Shown one piece after another: positions 53,822 to 63,978 of a DNA stretch of 64,000 bases. A program made the position numbers and the translations under genes. The stretch comes from Symsagittifera roscoffensis (lineage: Eukaryota; Xenacoelomorpha; Acoela; Convolutidae): NCBI RefSeq assembly GCF_963678635.1, contig NC_087063.1, forward strand, positions 43,476,759-43,540,758, read 5' to 3'. The first letter of the stretch is position 1. Each line of letters opens with the position of its first letter. The notes beneath the pieces are model-generated. The model was not told the DNA's origin, made no database searches, and saw nothing but the letters and a program-made list of their open reading frames with translations.

Positions 53822-55127
53822 TCGCTAATTTGTTACCCAATGAAACTACCCATAGCTCTCTGGATTTGTTTGAAAAACAACCTCTTTTGATTACTTTTGA
53901 AAACGCTTTTGATCAAAAAATTGGACCTGTCTATTCACCCAATGGACCAATGCTTGAATTTGAAATCACCGGTGACCGTAATAATTTTGTTGACCTGCAA
54001 AAAATTTATTTGGAAATACGATGCAAAGTAACGCAATCAAATGGAGCTGATCTGCGATACGACAACACTGATCCTACTGTGTCTGATTCAACGTTCCTCG
54101 TAAACAACTCCCTGTATTCCCTTTTCTCTGACTGTACCCTCTCTGCTAATGGACTCAAATCTCAAATGCCAATAGTAATTTTGCGCATAAAAGCTTTATT
54201 GGAACAGAATTTTCTAACAGCAAAGGAGCCAAGGACTCATGACTTAAGTGTCAGGGATATCGTTTTGAAAACAATTCCGCTGCAATAGATGCAGCTGATT
54301 TCACATCTCAACGAGAACTGGTCCGTGAATCGAGGGAAATTTGGTTCTATGGACCCGCTGGAGTTGATTTTTTTTTTACATGTGACAAGCATTTGTTGAG
54401 CGGTGTTACCCTCAGATTTTCCTACAGGCGTTCTCATGAAGACTTTCTCATTATATCGGAAGAGGCTGCCAAGCATTACAAGCTGCAAATACTCGAAGCG
54501 AACCTAAATGTTAGAAAAATTACTGTGACCGACCAAGTGCTCTCTGCCATTGAATCAACTTTGCTCAAAACTCCTGCGAACTACCCATATCAAGAAGAAA
54601 TTATAAAAACATTTCTTGCAACATCTGGTCAGCGCAGCTGGCAACAGGAAGATATTTTTGCTCGTGAACCGGTGAGACAAATTATCATAGCATTGAACAC
54701 AAATAATGCATTTCTAGGAACAAACCCAACGAATCCTTTTCATTATCAAAAGTTTGGATTGGAGCAAGTTACTTTGAGACGAAATGGTTTACCGATAGCA
54801 AGTACACCAATCAGTACACAAGATCATAAACGTCTCTTCTTCAACACACTATCAGCGTTGGGTTTGTTGCACTGCGGGCTGGGAATCACTCTGGATAACT
54901 ACCAACAGCACTTTATTATTTGTTTTGATCTCACTAGCACACAGCAGGCAGCTCATGACTTCTTGCATCCAGAACTTACAAACTGCTCAGTTTCACTCGA
55001 TCTTCAATTCTCAAACGCTTTGACAGCAAACCTGGAAATTTTTGTTTGGGGTATACGCTCATCCAATGTATTTATTACCTCCGACCGCAAAGTTACAAAG
55101 AACGTCTTTCCCACTTCGACAGTCTGA
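53818..55127 (+). pseudogene. Polinton major capsid protein (double jelly-roll)
   Basis: Starts MIANLLPNETTHSSLDLFEK. The conserved segments LEFEITGDRNNFVDLQKIYL and VNNSLYSLFSDCTLSANGL are typical of the Polinton double jelly-roll capsid protein. The frame shifts near 54,165, a TGA stands at 54,240-54,242 in the new frame, and the C-terminal jelly roll is then open to 55,127 (REIWFYGPAGVDFF, LDNYQQHFIICFDL). About 435 residues, normal length. It would build the icosahedral shell. Confidence 0.85.
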
Positions 55128-55129
55128 AA

Positions 55130-55576
55130 ATGGATGAAATCCAGTTGCAGTACCTCATTCAGAATTGTAACCATCTGAAATATAAGTTTTTTGGAGTATT
55201 TGCAGCCGACAATTTTCCACCTCACATCCCAAACAATATCTTTATGAGTGTGAACACTTCAAAATCAGATTCTCCGGGGACGCATTGGATTGTGATTTGC
55301 AACAGAAGAAATATTTTGTATTTTGCTGATCCTCTCGGTCTTCCTCTTTGGCGGTACACCAATCTGTATAAACGATTGAACGAGAATTTTCATCAGGTGA
55401 CTGAATTGATGACAAACTTTCCCATGCAAGACTCAAACTCTACCATGTGCGGTTCTTTTTGTATTTATATTGCACATTTGATTTTTAATAAAAACTTTAA
55501 TGGTGATGCTTTTGATTTTGTTTACATAACTGATCATGTTTTGAAACGTTTCCTAACTCACATGCTTACCCATTAA
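55130..55576 (+). CDS. Adenain-like cysteine protease (Polinton maturation protease)
   Basis: 148 residues from ATG 55,130 (MDEIQLQYLIQNCNHLKYKF), three bases after the capsid stop. Catalytic residues fit the adenovirus protease/Ulp1 fold: His52 in GTHWI, Asp68 in FADPLG, Gln100 and Cys107 in TMCGSFCIY. Intact frame. In viruses of this lineage it cleaves capsid precursor proteins during maturation. The frame is open upstream to 55,046, but that part overlaps the capsid gene. Confidence 0.9.
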   Translation: MDEIQLQYLIQNCNHLKYKFFGVFAADNFPPHIPNNIFMSVNTSKSDSPGTHWIVICNRRNILYFADPLGLPLWRYTNLYKRLNENFHQVTELMTNFPMQDSNSTMCGSFCIYIAHLIFNKNFNGDAFDFVYITDHVLKRFLTHMLTH

Positions 55577-56497
55577 CTAACCATTTAATATGGTTGATTT
55601 ATACATTTTTCAATTTAATTTTGAACAATACACTCTTTTAGTAATTGAAATTTTACCCAATTGTTAACTGAATAGCAGTAATTCGAGAAGTTAAGCTTTT
55701 TATCATAGTGAGAAAAAAAGTACAAAATCGATCTATGGGGGGATATCACCATACCAGCAACTGTTGCCTCCTTTCAGTAAAATTTCCGGACGGGTTTCGA
55801 AACGCCGCCTTTCGGCTGAGAGTCGAGCGCCATGCGTTTTCCTCTACTCGGACCCCAAGAAATTTTGTTCCACTTCAATTTTATAGTAACAAGTTAGGTA
55901 CAAGTCTTAGAAGTGGCTGCAGCAAAATTAATGGGCACTTTTGGCTTTCATCAGTGTTCTCGTTTTTCAAGATCTTAACCCACTTCAACTTATTAGCTCT
56001 TTCAACATTTCTATAAAGTCAAAAATTTTGTCATAGATTTCAGACGTTTTTTTAGTCTCCTGTAGACACGGAAAATGGAAATGTCGAAATTTTCAAGCCA
56101 ATTTCATTATTTTAGAGTTTTCTGTGTTCCATAACTTTTCTTTGTTTTTTTCTACATTCATTTGGCTTAAAGAAATTTTTCATTCTTATTTCGGTCAAAT
56201 TGATCATTAGTTTTTGCCTAAACAGAGGTGGCGGCCGCCGCAATTGACGAATTTTCCTTTCTTCGAGATTCAGCAATAAAACATGCATTTTTGAAGGAAA
56301 TCGTTCACCGCAGCCAACAGTTAAGCTACGCTGCCAAAATCTGGTGCTTTCCTATATACCATATAGTTTGATTGCATTAGGTTCAACTGGTTGCATTTAA
56401 TAGGTATATAACGTCATTTTACATGTAAACAAACCAATACCCCCAAACTTTAGAAGGGAAAACATGCACCGACCAAAACTTAATTCCATTCCCGTTT
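55577..56497. other. Right subterminal non-coding Polinton DNA
   Basis: No convincing gene. A 102-codon frame at 55,708-56,016 has no recognisable features and a base composition like the surrounding spacer. Confidence 0.5.
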
Positions 56498-56760
56498 CCA
56501 CAACGTTCAGTGGGAATACTCAGTAATATACCGAAGACTTACATGAGGACTATTAGGTATAAAATTATACATGGTGACAATTAGGATTAATACATAGTGA
56601 CTATTACGTATAAAATTATATATGGTGACAATTAGGATTATTACATGGTGACCATTGCTGATCATTTAATACATGGTGACCATTATGATTTATACCTAAT
56701 GGTCATCCATGTATTACAACCCCCCCCCCCCCGATCCTAACGCACTATATGCATACTACT
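56498..56760 (-). repeat. Polinton right terminal inverted repeat
   Basis: 263 bp, reverse complement of the left repeat with one extra ~49-bp internal unit (about 56,570-56,620). Its C run is 13 bases against 15 in the left copy. The outer end GCATACTACT abuts the TACGAG duplication. Confidence 0.95.
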
Positions 56761-56766
56761 TACGAG

Positions 56767-58815
56767 GCGTAAACGTCGCCCTCGCTCCCCTTTCTTTTTG
56801 GGCTGTTTTTTCCCTTGTCCTTCGTTACTCAAATTGGGGGCACTTCCCCCTTGTTCGGTGCTCATGGTTTGGACCTCCGTGTCCACCCCCTTGGATGTTG
56901 GAATTCCACTTCCTTCGGATAAGTTGCGTCTTTCCGCTACGCCTTCTACATCTTTATGCACCTTTGGTGCATTCACTTCCACGTCCCGATCGGGTGCAGC
57001 TGTTGGGTTCCATGCATATTTTGAAATTGTTATCGGCTCGTACTCCGAATCCGAGTCTGCCTCCTCCGCTGGTGGAATTTCTCGCGTTCTGTTTTCGGCC
57101 GTACTCTGTGTGCTTGTCCCCGCCGCCTGTTCGTTTAGTGCTCGTTTCAATTCCGCCCGACGTTTCAGCGCACTCATGGCTGGGGGTGGTAGTGTTAGTT
57201 TGCTCGCAGTATTCGGCGCGTTGGTCTTGAGGACTTTCTCAGCAACTCCACTTTTCCTAAGTACAGAGCCATTTGCTATAGTTAGAGTATGCTTAGATTC
57301 GCTAATTACCTTCTGGTTTATGGGTCTATACCTTTTATTGCTGTCCTTAAGTCGTTGGAACAAAAGCTCCGTCCGTTTACTTGGCTGTTTGGACTTGCCC
57401 CCCAAGGCCTGTTTCCCGCCAACCATTGGTGTTCCATCCGCCGCCGAAACTAGTTGATCCTGTGCCAGTCGTCTAGGGTGGTTCATGTGATCGACATCAA
57501 ACTCAACGTCGGATCGTTCCTCCCAATCAGTTGCCATAGGTTGGGGAATCTTCTGATTTCTTGGGTCAGTAGAATCTAAATAGGCAGATTCTTGTTTCAA
57601 CACTCTTTCCCAATTTAGGTTTTGCAGCGTTGGCTTTTTCGTAAGATTTCGAAGGACCGTATTTGCTTCCCTGCCGTGATGAGCTTCAAACGGCGATATT
57701 TTGAGACTAGCATTCGGAGCAAATCTCAGAGCACTCAAGGCTCGTTCTATCATTGATTCTAAATTTCCGCTATCTTTTTCTTTTGCGTAAGTTAAGACAA
57801 AGTTTTTCATGCTGCCAATGGTACGTTCAACACATCCGGTTGCGCGATGATCATTTACGGGTGAATATATTATTTCTATTCCTTCGGAATTACAAAATGA
57901 TTTAAATGCATTCGATGTGAAACTTGATCCTTGGTCCATAAAAATTTTCCTAGGGACACCATGTTGAGATATGTATTGTTTAATGAACTTAAGGACCTTA
58001 TCGCTTTTATTATTCCCGCAGATCCTTGCAGAGGGTCAGCGTGAGACTCGATCAACCGCTACCAAAACATATTTACTCGATTCATTTAAGTATCTAATCG
58101 GGCCCCAAAAATTTAGCTGTAGACATTCATTTGGCTCCCGTGGTTCATAGACTTTCCCAACGTCACCTTTAGCGCATAATGGTTTAAGGCTTTTATCTGC
58201 ATCCGTGCATTCCTTGCACCCATCCGCAGCTGCAACTAAACTCCGGTGGAGATAGGGGAACCAGACATCCCTTGCTGCCTCGAACATATTCGAGCGCCCG
58301 TGGTGAAAACAATGTAGACGATTCACTACTGCCTTTCTGAGTGGTATGGGGATGAAGAGTCGTTCCTCCAACCACAGACAATTCTCACGCACGTGGAAAT
58401 CATGTATGTGCTGTCCGAGGTAGGCACCCATTGCTCTGACCTTCTTTTCCAATTCCGGGTCCTTACTCTCCACCAGTTCTTTTATCGAACGCATCTGAGG
58501 GTCCCCTTTATAATTTGCTTCAACTAGCTTGAGGTTGAATAGTTCTGGCAGTGCACTGCTTTTTCGGACGATCTTACAGTCCCGGGGAATCACTGACATG
58601 ATTACATTTCCTCCCGCTGGGTATGCCGCCGGAAAGAGTTCACCTCCGAATGCCGAAGGAATGGAAATTACCGTGTTGCATCGGATGTCCCTAGTGTGAT
58701 GTGTCTCCGCCTCCAGTCGTGCGTCTACTATCTCCACCTCGCTGCTACTGCCGCTTGTGATTTCTGGGTGTTTCAACAATAATTTATTTAGTTTCTTCAA
58801 ATTTAGTGATGTCAT
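56767..58815 (-). pseudogene. Element 1 integrase and C-terminal tail (interrupted by Polinton)
   Basis: The frame 58,815-58,036 holds the linker and the integrase zinc-binding domain (LHCFHHGRSNMFEAARDVWF, then CKEC). A TGA at 58,036 interrupts it, and the same frame continues through MDQGSSFTSNAF (second catalytic Asp) and CVERTIGSMKNF (catalytic Glu) into a long basic tail. The first catalytic position reads LNFWGP, Asn where the family has Asp. The tail runs into the Polinton at 56,760 and resumes at 38,189. Confidence 0.85.
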
Positions 58816-59612
58816 TGTAGAGTTATTTGTTTTGATAGATTGATAACTTGCTTTGTTAAAAAGAGGACTAATGTTTACTGTGGAATTAATATCAGACTCA
58901 CATAGTTTTTATTCGGTAATTGACTTTACTATTTTTGCGCCCTCACGGTCATTACACTCAGCTATTCGTTTTACTGGCTTCTGATTGGTTGGCCGACGGT
59001 CACGCGTTTTGACGCCCTCTTCCGATGGAAAGTTAATTCTATCGTTTCCAACTTGTATATCTTTAGCTGAAACAACTGATTTCCTTGATGCTTTAATAAT
59101 CCCTTTTTTGGTATCAATATAACCGAGTAAATTGGTAATTGACTGCAATTTAGCAACTGTGAAAGTTTTATCATAGAGACTAACTCTTGTTGCTTCCCCC
59201 ACCGGATGCCTTGATAGATAATCCGCCAGGCCAATTTTAGCCCCAGGCATATGTTCAATGACAAAATCAAAGGGAATAATCCGATCGATCCAACGAGTCA
59301 ACCGACTGAACATAGTTTTGTTCTTCTTATTGTTTCCATTCAATAATGATACCAAAGCCTTGTGATCTATCACTACAGTAAATTGCCGCCCGAAAATGTA
59401 ATTTCTAAAAGATTCGGAACCCCAAACTACGACCAACATTTCTAGCTCATTTGTCGAATATTTCTTTTCGGCCGCATTTAGAAAACGAGACGCAAATGAT
59501 ATAGGTCGCCAACCATCGGCGCCTAACTGTTTGAGTACAGCCCCCAAACCATTATGGCTTGCGTCGCACACGATACGTATGTCCTTATGCACATCAAAAT
59601 GCTTAAGTTCGA
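58816..59612 (-). pseudogene. Element 1 RNase H and tether
   Basis: After a frameshift near 59,615 this frame opens with RIVCDASHNGLGAVLKQ (RNase H metal-binding Asp) and includes YSTNELEMLVVVWG and VIDHKALVSLL, all RNase H landmarks. A single TAA at 58,909-58,911 separates it from the integrase frame, which is otherwise continuous. Counterpart of 23,426-22,900 in element 2. Confidence 0.85.
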
Positions 59613-61199
59613 CTATGTTGCAACTTGCTTCTTAAGCGATTCGAACGCTGTTTGGCAGTCAGTTGTCCATAGGAATTCGTTTTTCTTACTAAGCAGCCGA
59701 CGTAGGGGCGCCGAAGTTTCTGCCAACGCAGGTAAATATTTGTGAAGACTATGGATTGACCCCATGAACGACTTCAATTGTGAGAGCGTTTTCGGGGCAG
59801 CTAATTTGTCAATCGGATCTGTTTTCCGCACCATTGGTGTAATCCCCGATTTTGTAATCCGGTGGCCTAACCATTCCCAAGTGTTTTTCGCAAATTGACA
59901 TTTTTCTAGTTTCAAAGCCATATTTTCTCTATCTAATTTCGCTAAAATCTTCTCCACCAGGGCAATTTGTTCAATTTTGGTACCTTTTGAAATCACTAAT
60001 ATATCATCAATGAAAGCATGCGCACACGGAAATTCAGCCAGAATGGCATCCATGACCCGTTGAAATTCCGCCGGCATGGTTGTCAATCCATAGAATCCTG
60101 TCTTGAAGCGATGTGTACCGGTGGAGCGGCCTCCCACCAACGAAAAATTACAATGTTATCTAGTATTTTCATTTAAAGGAAGTTGACCGTATGCGTACGT
60201 GAGATCCATCGTTGTAAAAAAAACATCATCCCCCTGTTTGCGTTCGCTGATCGTTTGCCCTACAATGGACATTAGTTCTTCAATATTGGGCATTTGATAT
60301 TTATTTTTCTGCACTTGCTTGTTCAATTCTCTAGATTCCAGTGAAAATTTTACCGAACCATCCTTTTTCACTGTGATGACAATAGGTGAAACAAAATGGT
60401 TATCTGAACATTCTTCCAATTTTTGAATATGACCTTGTTCCAAAAGTTTGTCAATCTCCTTATCGACTTTTTCCTGTAATGTTATGGGCACTCGACTACC
60501 CTTTTGTTGAATTGGAGTTAGATTCTTGAAGAATTCGGCCTGCACTTTATAATTACGGATACGCCCTACCCTGCGAAAAAGATGGTGAAATTGCTTATTG
60601 AAATGTTTCTGCCAATCATCCAAGTCATTGTCCGTCGCCACAGTTCCTTCCTTTGAATGTATGCTGTTCACCCCTTCTGTCAATGGCGCTTGTACCAACA
60701 TCAGTCCTAGTGCTGGCATTAAATCCCTGCCAATAACAGACGGTCTGCACCCTCCGATGACGTTGATATCCGCCGAGCTAGTCCATCCGTTGGAATGAAG
60801 CGTGACTTGCATTTTCCCCAGAAATTTCAACGGATTGTTGCCGTAGTCGCGGAACTGGTCGTCTTTCGGATTCAGCGGTTTCAATTGTACGTTAGCTGTT
60901 CCCAGGGTACGTTTTAGTTCCCCAATAGTAAAGATGGATATTGGCGAACCACTGTCAATCCAGGCTTGAGTTGCTTTGCCATTGATTTTTAAGGCTAGTT
61001 TTGCCCCCGCGACTCTCAATTCTGTTTCCTCCTTCCGCCGGATTGACATAACTACATACTCCGTTGAACTATCCGAATCCCATCCATGTGCCGGTGCCTT
61101 TGAATCAGTCACCCATCCAACGGAACTTCCATAATTGGATGCACTCTCCTCCGGATAATCTTGTGCAATCCCGCCATCAGTGCCGTCCTCATTTATCAT
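59613..61199 (-). pseudogene. Element 1 protease and reverse transcriptase
   Basis: Frame continuous with gag. An aspartic protease (AWIDSGSPISIF, DSG active site) at about 60,965-60,930 is followed by RT: PIVITVKKDGSVKFSLESRE, TTMDLTYAYGQL (catalytic Asp) and FIDDILVISKG (catalytic Asp pair at about 60,010). A TAA at 60,153-60,155 and the frameshift near 59,615 are its lesions. Domain order and length match element 2. Confidence 0.9.
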
Positions 61200-62162
61200 G
61201 CCTACACGACCCCTATTCGCCGATCGACGTCCTCTAAAATTTTGCTCGTAATGCCCAGTTTTCTTGCAAAAGTTGCAGGTTGCGTTTCTTGCTGGACACT
61301 TTGGAATATGATCCGGGGTAAAACCACTCTGGTCACAATTGTAGCACTTGCGATCTGCTCCTCCGCGGCCCCTTGTGCCTCCTCTGCCAAATCCACGTCC
61401 GCCTCTTTGAAATGGTCGTCGATAACCTCCTCTGATTGCGCTTATTGGCTCCGATTTAATTTGTAGTGAGCCCGCTGGTGCTGCGGTAAGTCCCCCACCG
61501 GATACTTTTTATGACTTAGCGTACTTGTCACCCCGCTCATATGACGAAGCAATCCGATAGACCTCATCTGGTGTCTTAGTTGAACGACATAGTTCCGTTT
61601 GAGCCTCCTTTATGGACATATTAACTATAAATACATCACGCAACACCCGTCGTTCCAATGCTCCCAATGAGCATCTAGCGGCCAGTCCACTCAATACGGA
61701 GTGAAATTCTTCCAACGTTTCCCCGTCACATTGTTTTCGAGATAGTAGCTGGTACGTCTCGAACGTTTCGTTTCTTTCCTTCCTGAAGACACTCTCGAAT
61801 TCATCCAAAACCCGTGGATATCGGGTAGTCGCCAGGTCCAAATGGGGTTTTCGGTTATGTAGTTCGTCCTGTCCACGTTCCCCCAAGCACAAGTAGAGAT
61901 TAGAAATTAATGTCTGCTCCGCTTCCAACCGATTTTTCCCATTCACCTCCTCTGACAGGTCTGTAATTTGCGCCGCGGTTAGCGTCCGATCAAAATAGAA
62001 TGCCGTCGGATTGAATGAGTGTTTTGCTATTACACCCCAGGTAAATCGTGTAATCCAATGCTCCCACAGCATTGGTGCTTCCGTGCATTTACTCGGCCAA
62101 AATGCCGTAATCCCCAGTGGATTTTTTCCTGATCCCGCGCTTTGTCCTGCTTGCTGCGCCAT
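61200..62162 (-). pseudogene. Element 1 gag with zinc knuckles
   Basis: Starts at the LTR junction (MAQQAGQSAGSGKN) and includes a capsid-like region homologous to element 2 (FETYQLLSRKQCDGETLEEF). A TAA at 61,509-61,511 interrupts it before an Arg/Gly-rich stretch and two zinc knuckles (CYNC ... and CNFCKKTGHYEQNF). The last ligand of the second knuckle is Phe where Cys is expected, a one-base change. Gag would form the particle and bind RNA. Confidence 0.85.
62144..62161 (-). promoter_or_regulatory. Primer-binding site of element 1 (tRNA-Ser-like)
   Basis: TGGCGCAGCAAGCAGGAC on the minus strand abuts the 5' LTR directly and shares TGGCGCAGC and AGCAGGA with the site of element 2. It overlaps the start of gag in the same way. 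Confidence 0.65.
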
Positions 62163-62379
62163 GTGAAAAATGGTAAGATCAATATCGTAAATTCACTGAA
62201 TTTAGACTGACTTGCTTTAGTCTTAACGGTTAACAACAATAACTCAAAACACACACAGACTTAACTAAGATTGGCAGGTAGTAATTAATTGTTAGCCGCA
62301 CCAAACACATGGCTAAACCAATGGCGCCAACAACGTAATATATATATAGTTAGATACTAGGAATAATATATATATGACA
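62162..62379 (-). repeat. 5' LTR of element 1
   Basis: 218 bp. It differs from the 3' LTR at three positions and by one extra TA in the ATATATAT stretch. Its target-site duplication GTAT follows at 62,380-62,383. Confidence 0.95.
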
Positions 62380-62383
62380 GTAT

Positions 62384-62789
62384 GAAGGAAGGCTGGCAAG
62401 ATGGGATTGGGATGAAATCTTCTCATGATAACCGACTTCCTTCAGTAATCCTTCATCACTTTGCAGTAAAACCATTAGGCTTTCAAACAATAGGAACGTT
62501 AGTGAAGAAAAAAATTGCACTAAAAGCGACTCAAACTAGAACATCTTCCTGTGCATTTCAGATAAACTGGGCCAAAATATCTGTCTCGGTTACATCATTC
62601 TAGTGAACGCATCATTATTTTTGACATTTTTTAAACATGGGCGGAGTAAAATCGCATATTTTAATTTTGGTGACTTGTCAGTTTCAGTCTCGAATATTTA
62701 CAAGGTTATAAAGCATTACAATCAAAATATATCCTAGTAAGCGCTGTACTTTTTTCTATCGAGAAATTTTGCATTTAAACATTGGCTCC
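62384..62789. other. Flank of element 1, no gene recognised
   Basis: Was contiguous with 37,628 before the element inserted. It holds a 73-codon frame (62,382-62,603) without recognisable features. Confidence 0.3.
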
Positions 62790-63120
62790 AACAAATTGTT
62801 TGGACTTGGTTTTCTACAACTACTTCACATTTTCCTGAACCAAATTTAAAATTAAATGAATGGATACATCTTGCATCATCACGTTCCAATCAAAGTTTTT
62901 GCTTCAGTAGATTTTTGCTCTTTTTGTTGGAGTTCAAAAAGCTAGCAAAGCTGGCATGTGTTATGAAGAAACACCCAAACCGATTTGAACTGTCGGGAGA
63001 ACTGTTTTTTGAGAATCAACCGCTATATTTCGATCACTTTCTCAAGGAGTAGCTTTTCGCGATAAGACTCGCCTATTGAGAAGTCTAAGATAACTGCCCG
63101 GAGAACTGCTTGTTAACTTC
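62790..63120 (-). pseudogene. RTE-like LINE remnant
   Basis: The minus strand has AAGCAGTTCTCCGGGCAGTT (63,110-63,085) and, 100 bases on, AAACAGTTCTCCCGACAGTT. Both match the region of the forward LINE copy near 16,170-16,190 (GCAAGCAGTTCTCCCGGCAG). The second continues with IGLGVSS-like and MPALLAF-like words as in RTE-like LINE proteins. Stops are frequent. The two tandem-like matches suggest a local duplication. Confidence 0.4.
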
Positions 63121-63768
63121 AGTTATTGTTCAATTTTACATTTCTTACATGCCATAATGAGTTCCTTGAAACTCGATCGTACCGCTCCAGAAATCACTTT
63201 GCAAAGATCAAGGTTATGTACAGGGAGCCTAAGAAAACATTCGTCTTGACTATTACACTCAAACTTGTTTTTGAATCTGAAACTACTGCCCATTTGGTTG
63301 TATACTTTTGCCTATATGTATTCAGTCCTGAAAACATAGCTCACATAGTCAGCTTCTCAGAGGAATTTTTAAGAAAACTGTTCGAGAACAAATGAAAAAA
63401 CTTATCACTGGATAAAAAAATGTTAACCACCAATTTTCTTCTTAAGAAAGCAATTTAAAATGCCATCAGAAACCTCAATAAACAAAAAAAAGAATTGTTG
63501 ATAATCGCTGAATTACTAAGGGCAGTTTCAAATTCATTATTCAAAAGCAGTGACACATATACAGTTCAAATATTTGTTGAGTTTAGATAAACTTCACACA
63601 ACTGAGGCAGCAAAGAACTCACAATAATCATACAGATGTAAGATAAAAGTAACACTCACACCACAAGCAATGAAAAGAAATCAAAAAAATAACTCAAAAA
63701 GTTGGTTGAGAAAGAAGTCAAAAATTTTGAAAAAAGACATAGCTCCACTATATTGAGCTGATATCACG

Positions 63769-63978
63769 CTACGGGTTTGTAAAAAAAATAACAATGGCTT
63801 CGTTTACTTTCTTTTTACTAGAAAAAAAATCATTCAAAAGAGGGTTAAAAGCCGAGCTTGTGCTTATTCTGCTAGAAGCTACAGGTTCAACTACCGCTAA
63901 ATCCCACAAATACGGCCTCACAATAGCACATGAGCAGGGGTAGTTTGTCTGTTTGCTTCTAATCATGAGTGAAATCAA
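63769..63978 (-). pseudogene. RTE-like LINE C-terminal remnant
   Basis: Minus-strand frame containing LWDLAVVEPVASSRISTSSA, clearly similar to FLWDVIVVDSLASSRISAGS at 16,735-16,795. Its order relative to the fragment at 62,790-63,120 is reversed compared with a normal LINE, so the two are separate or rearranged pieces. 63,121-63,768 holds nothing I can identify. Confidence 0.5.

Larger units (their letters stand above)
38190..56760. mobile_element. Polinton/Maverick DNA transposon, 18.6 kb, degenerate
   Basis: Flanked by 6-bp target-site duplications TACGAG (38,184-38,189 and 56,761-56,766), the size typical of Polintons. It is bounded by terminal inverted repeats beginning AGTAGTATGCATATAGTGCG. 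The left half is transcribed leftward (polymerase B), the right half rightward (ATPase, integrase, capsid proteins, protease). It sits in the C-terminal tail of the pol gene of element 1. I count about a dozen premature stops and about ten frameshifts, so this copy cannot transpose by itself or make particles. Confidence 0.95.
37633..62379 (-). mobile_element. Ty3/gypsy LTR retrotransposon (element 1), split by a Polinton
   Basis: Minus-strand element with LTRs of 216 bp (37,633-37,848) and 218 bp (62,162-62,379), TG...CA ends, and 4-bp target-site duplication GTAT (37,629-37,632 and 62,380-62,383). The LTRs differ at three bases and one TA indel. Subtracting the 18,571-bp Polinton and its 6-bp duplication leaves 6,170 bp, a normal length. 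It is related to element 2: same order of domains, same primer-site sequence and homologous Gag start. Four nonsense codons and one frameshift interrupt the polyprotein. Confidence 0.95.

Noticed and set aside
40482..54242. Stop-codon recoding (TGA read as Trp or another residue) in the Polinton
   Set aside because: TAA and TAG stops and about ten frameshifts occur in the same genes, and intact neighbours end normally at standard stops. Ordinary decay explains all of them.
56709..57457. Plus-strand frames of 173 and 219 codons
   Set aside because: Antisense to the element 1 integrase tail, and the first begins inside the Polinton terminal repeat.
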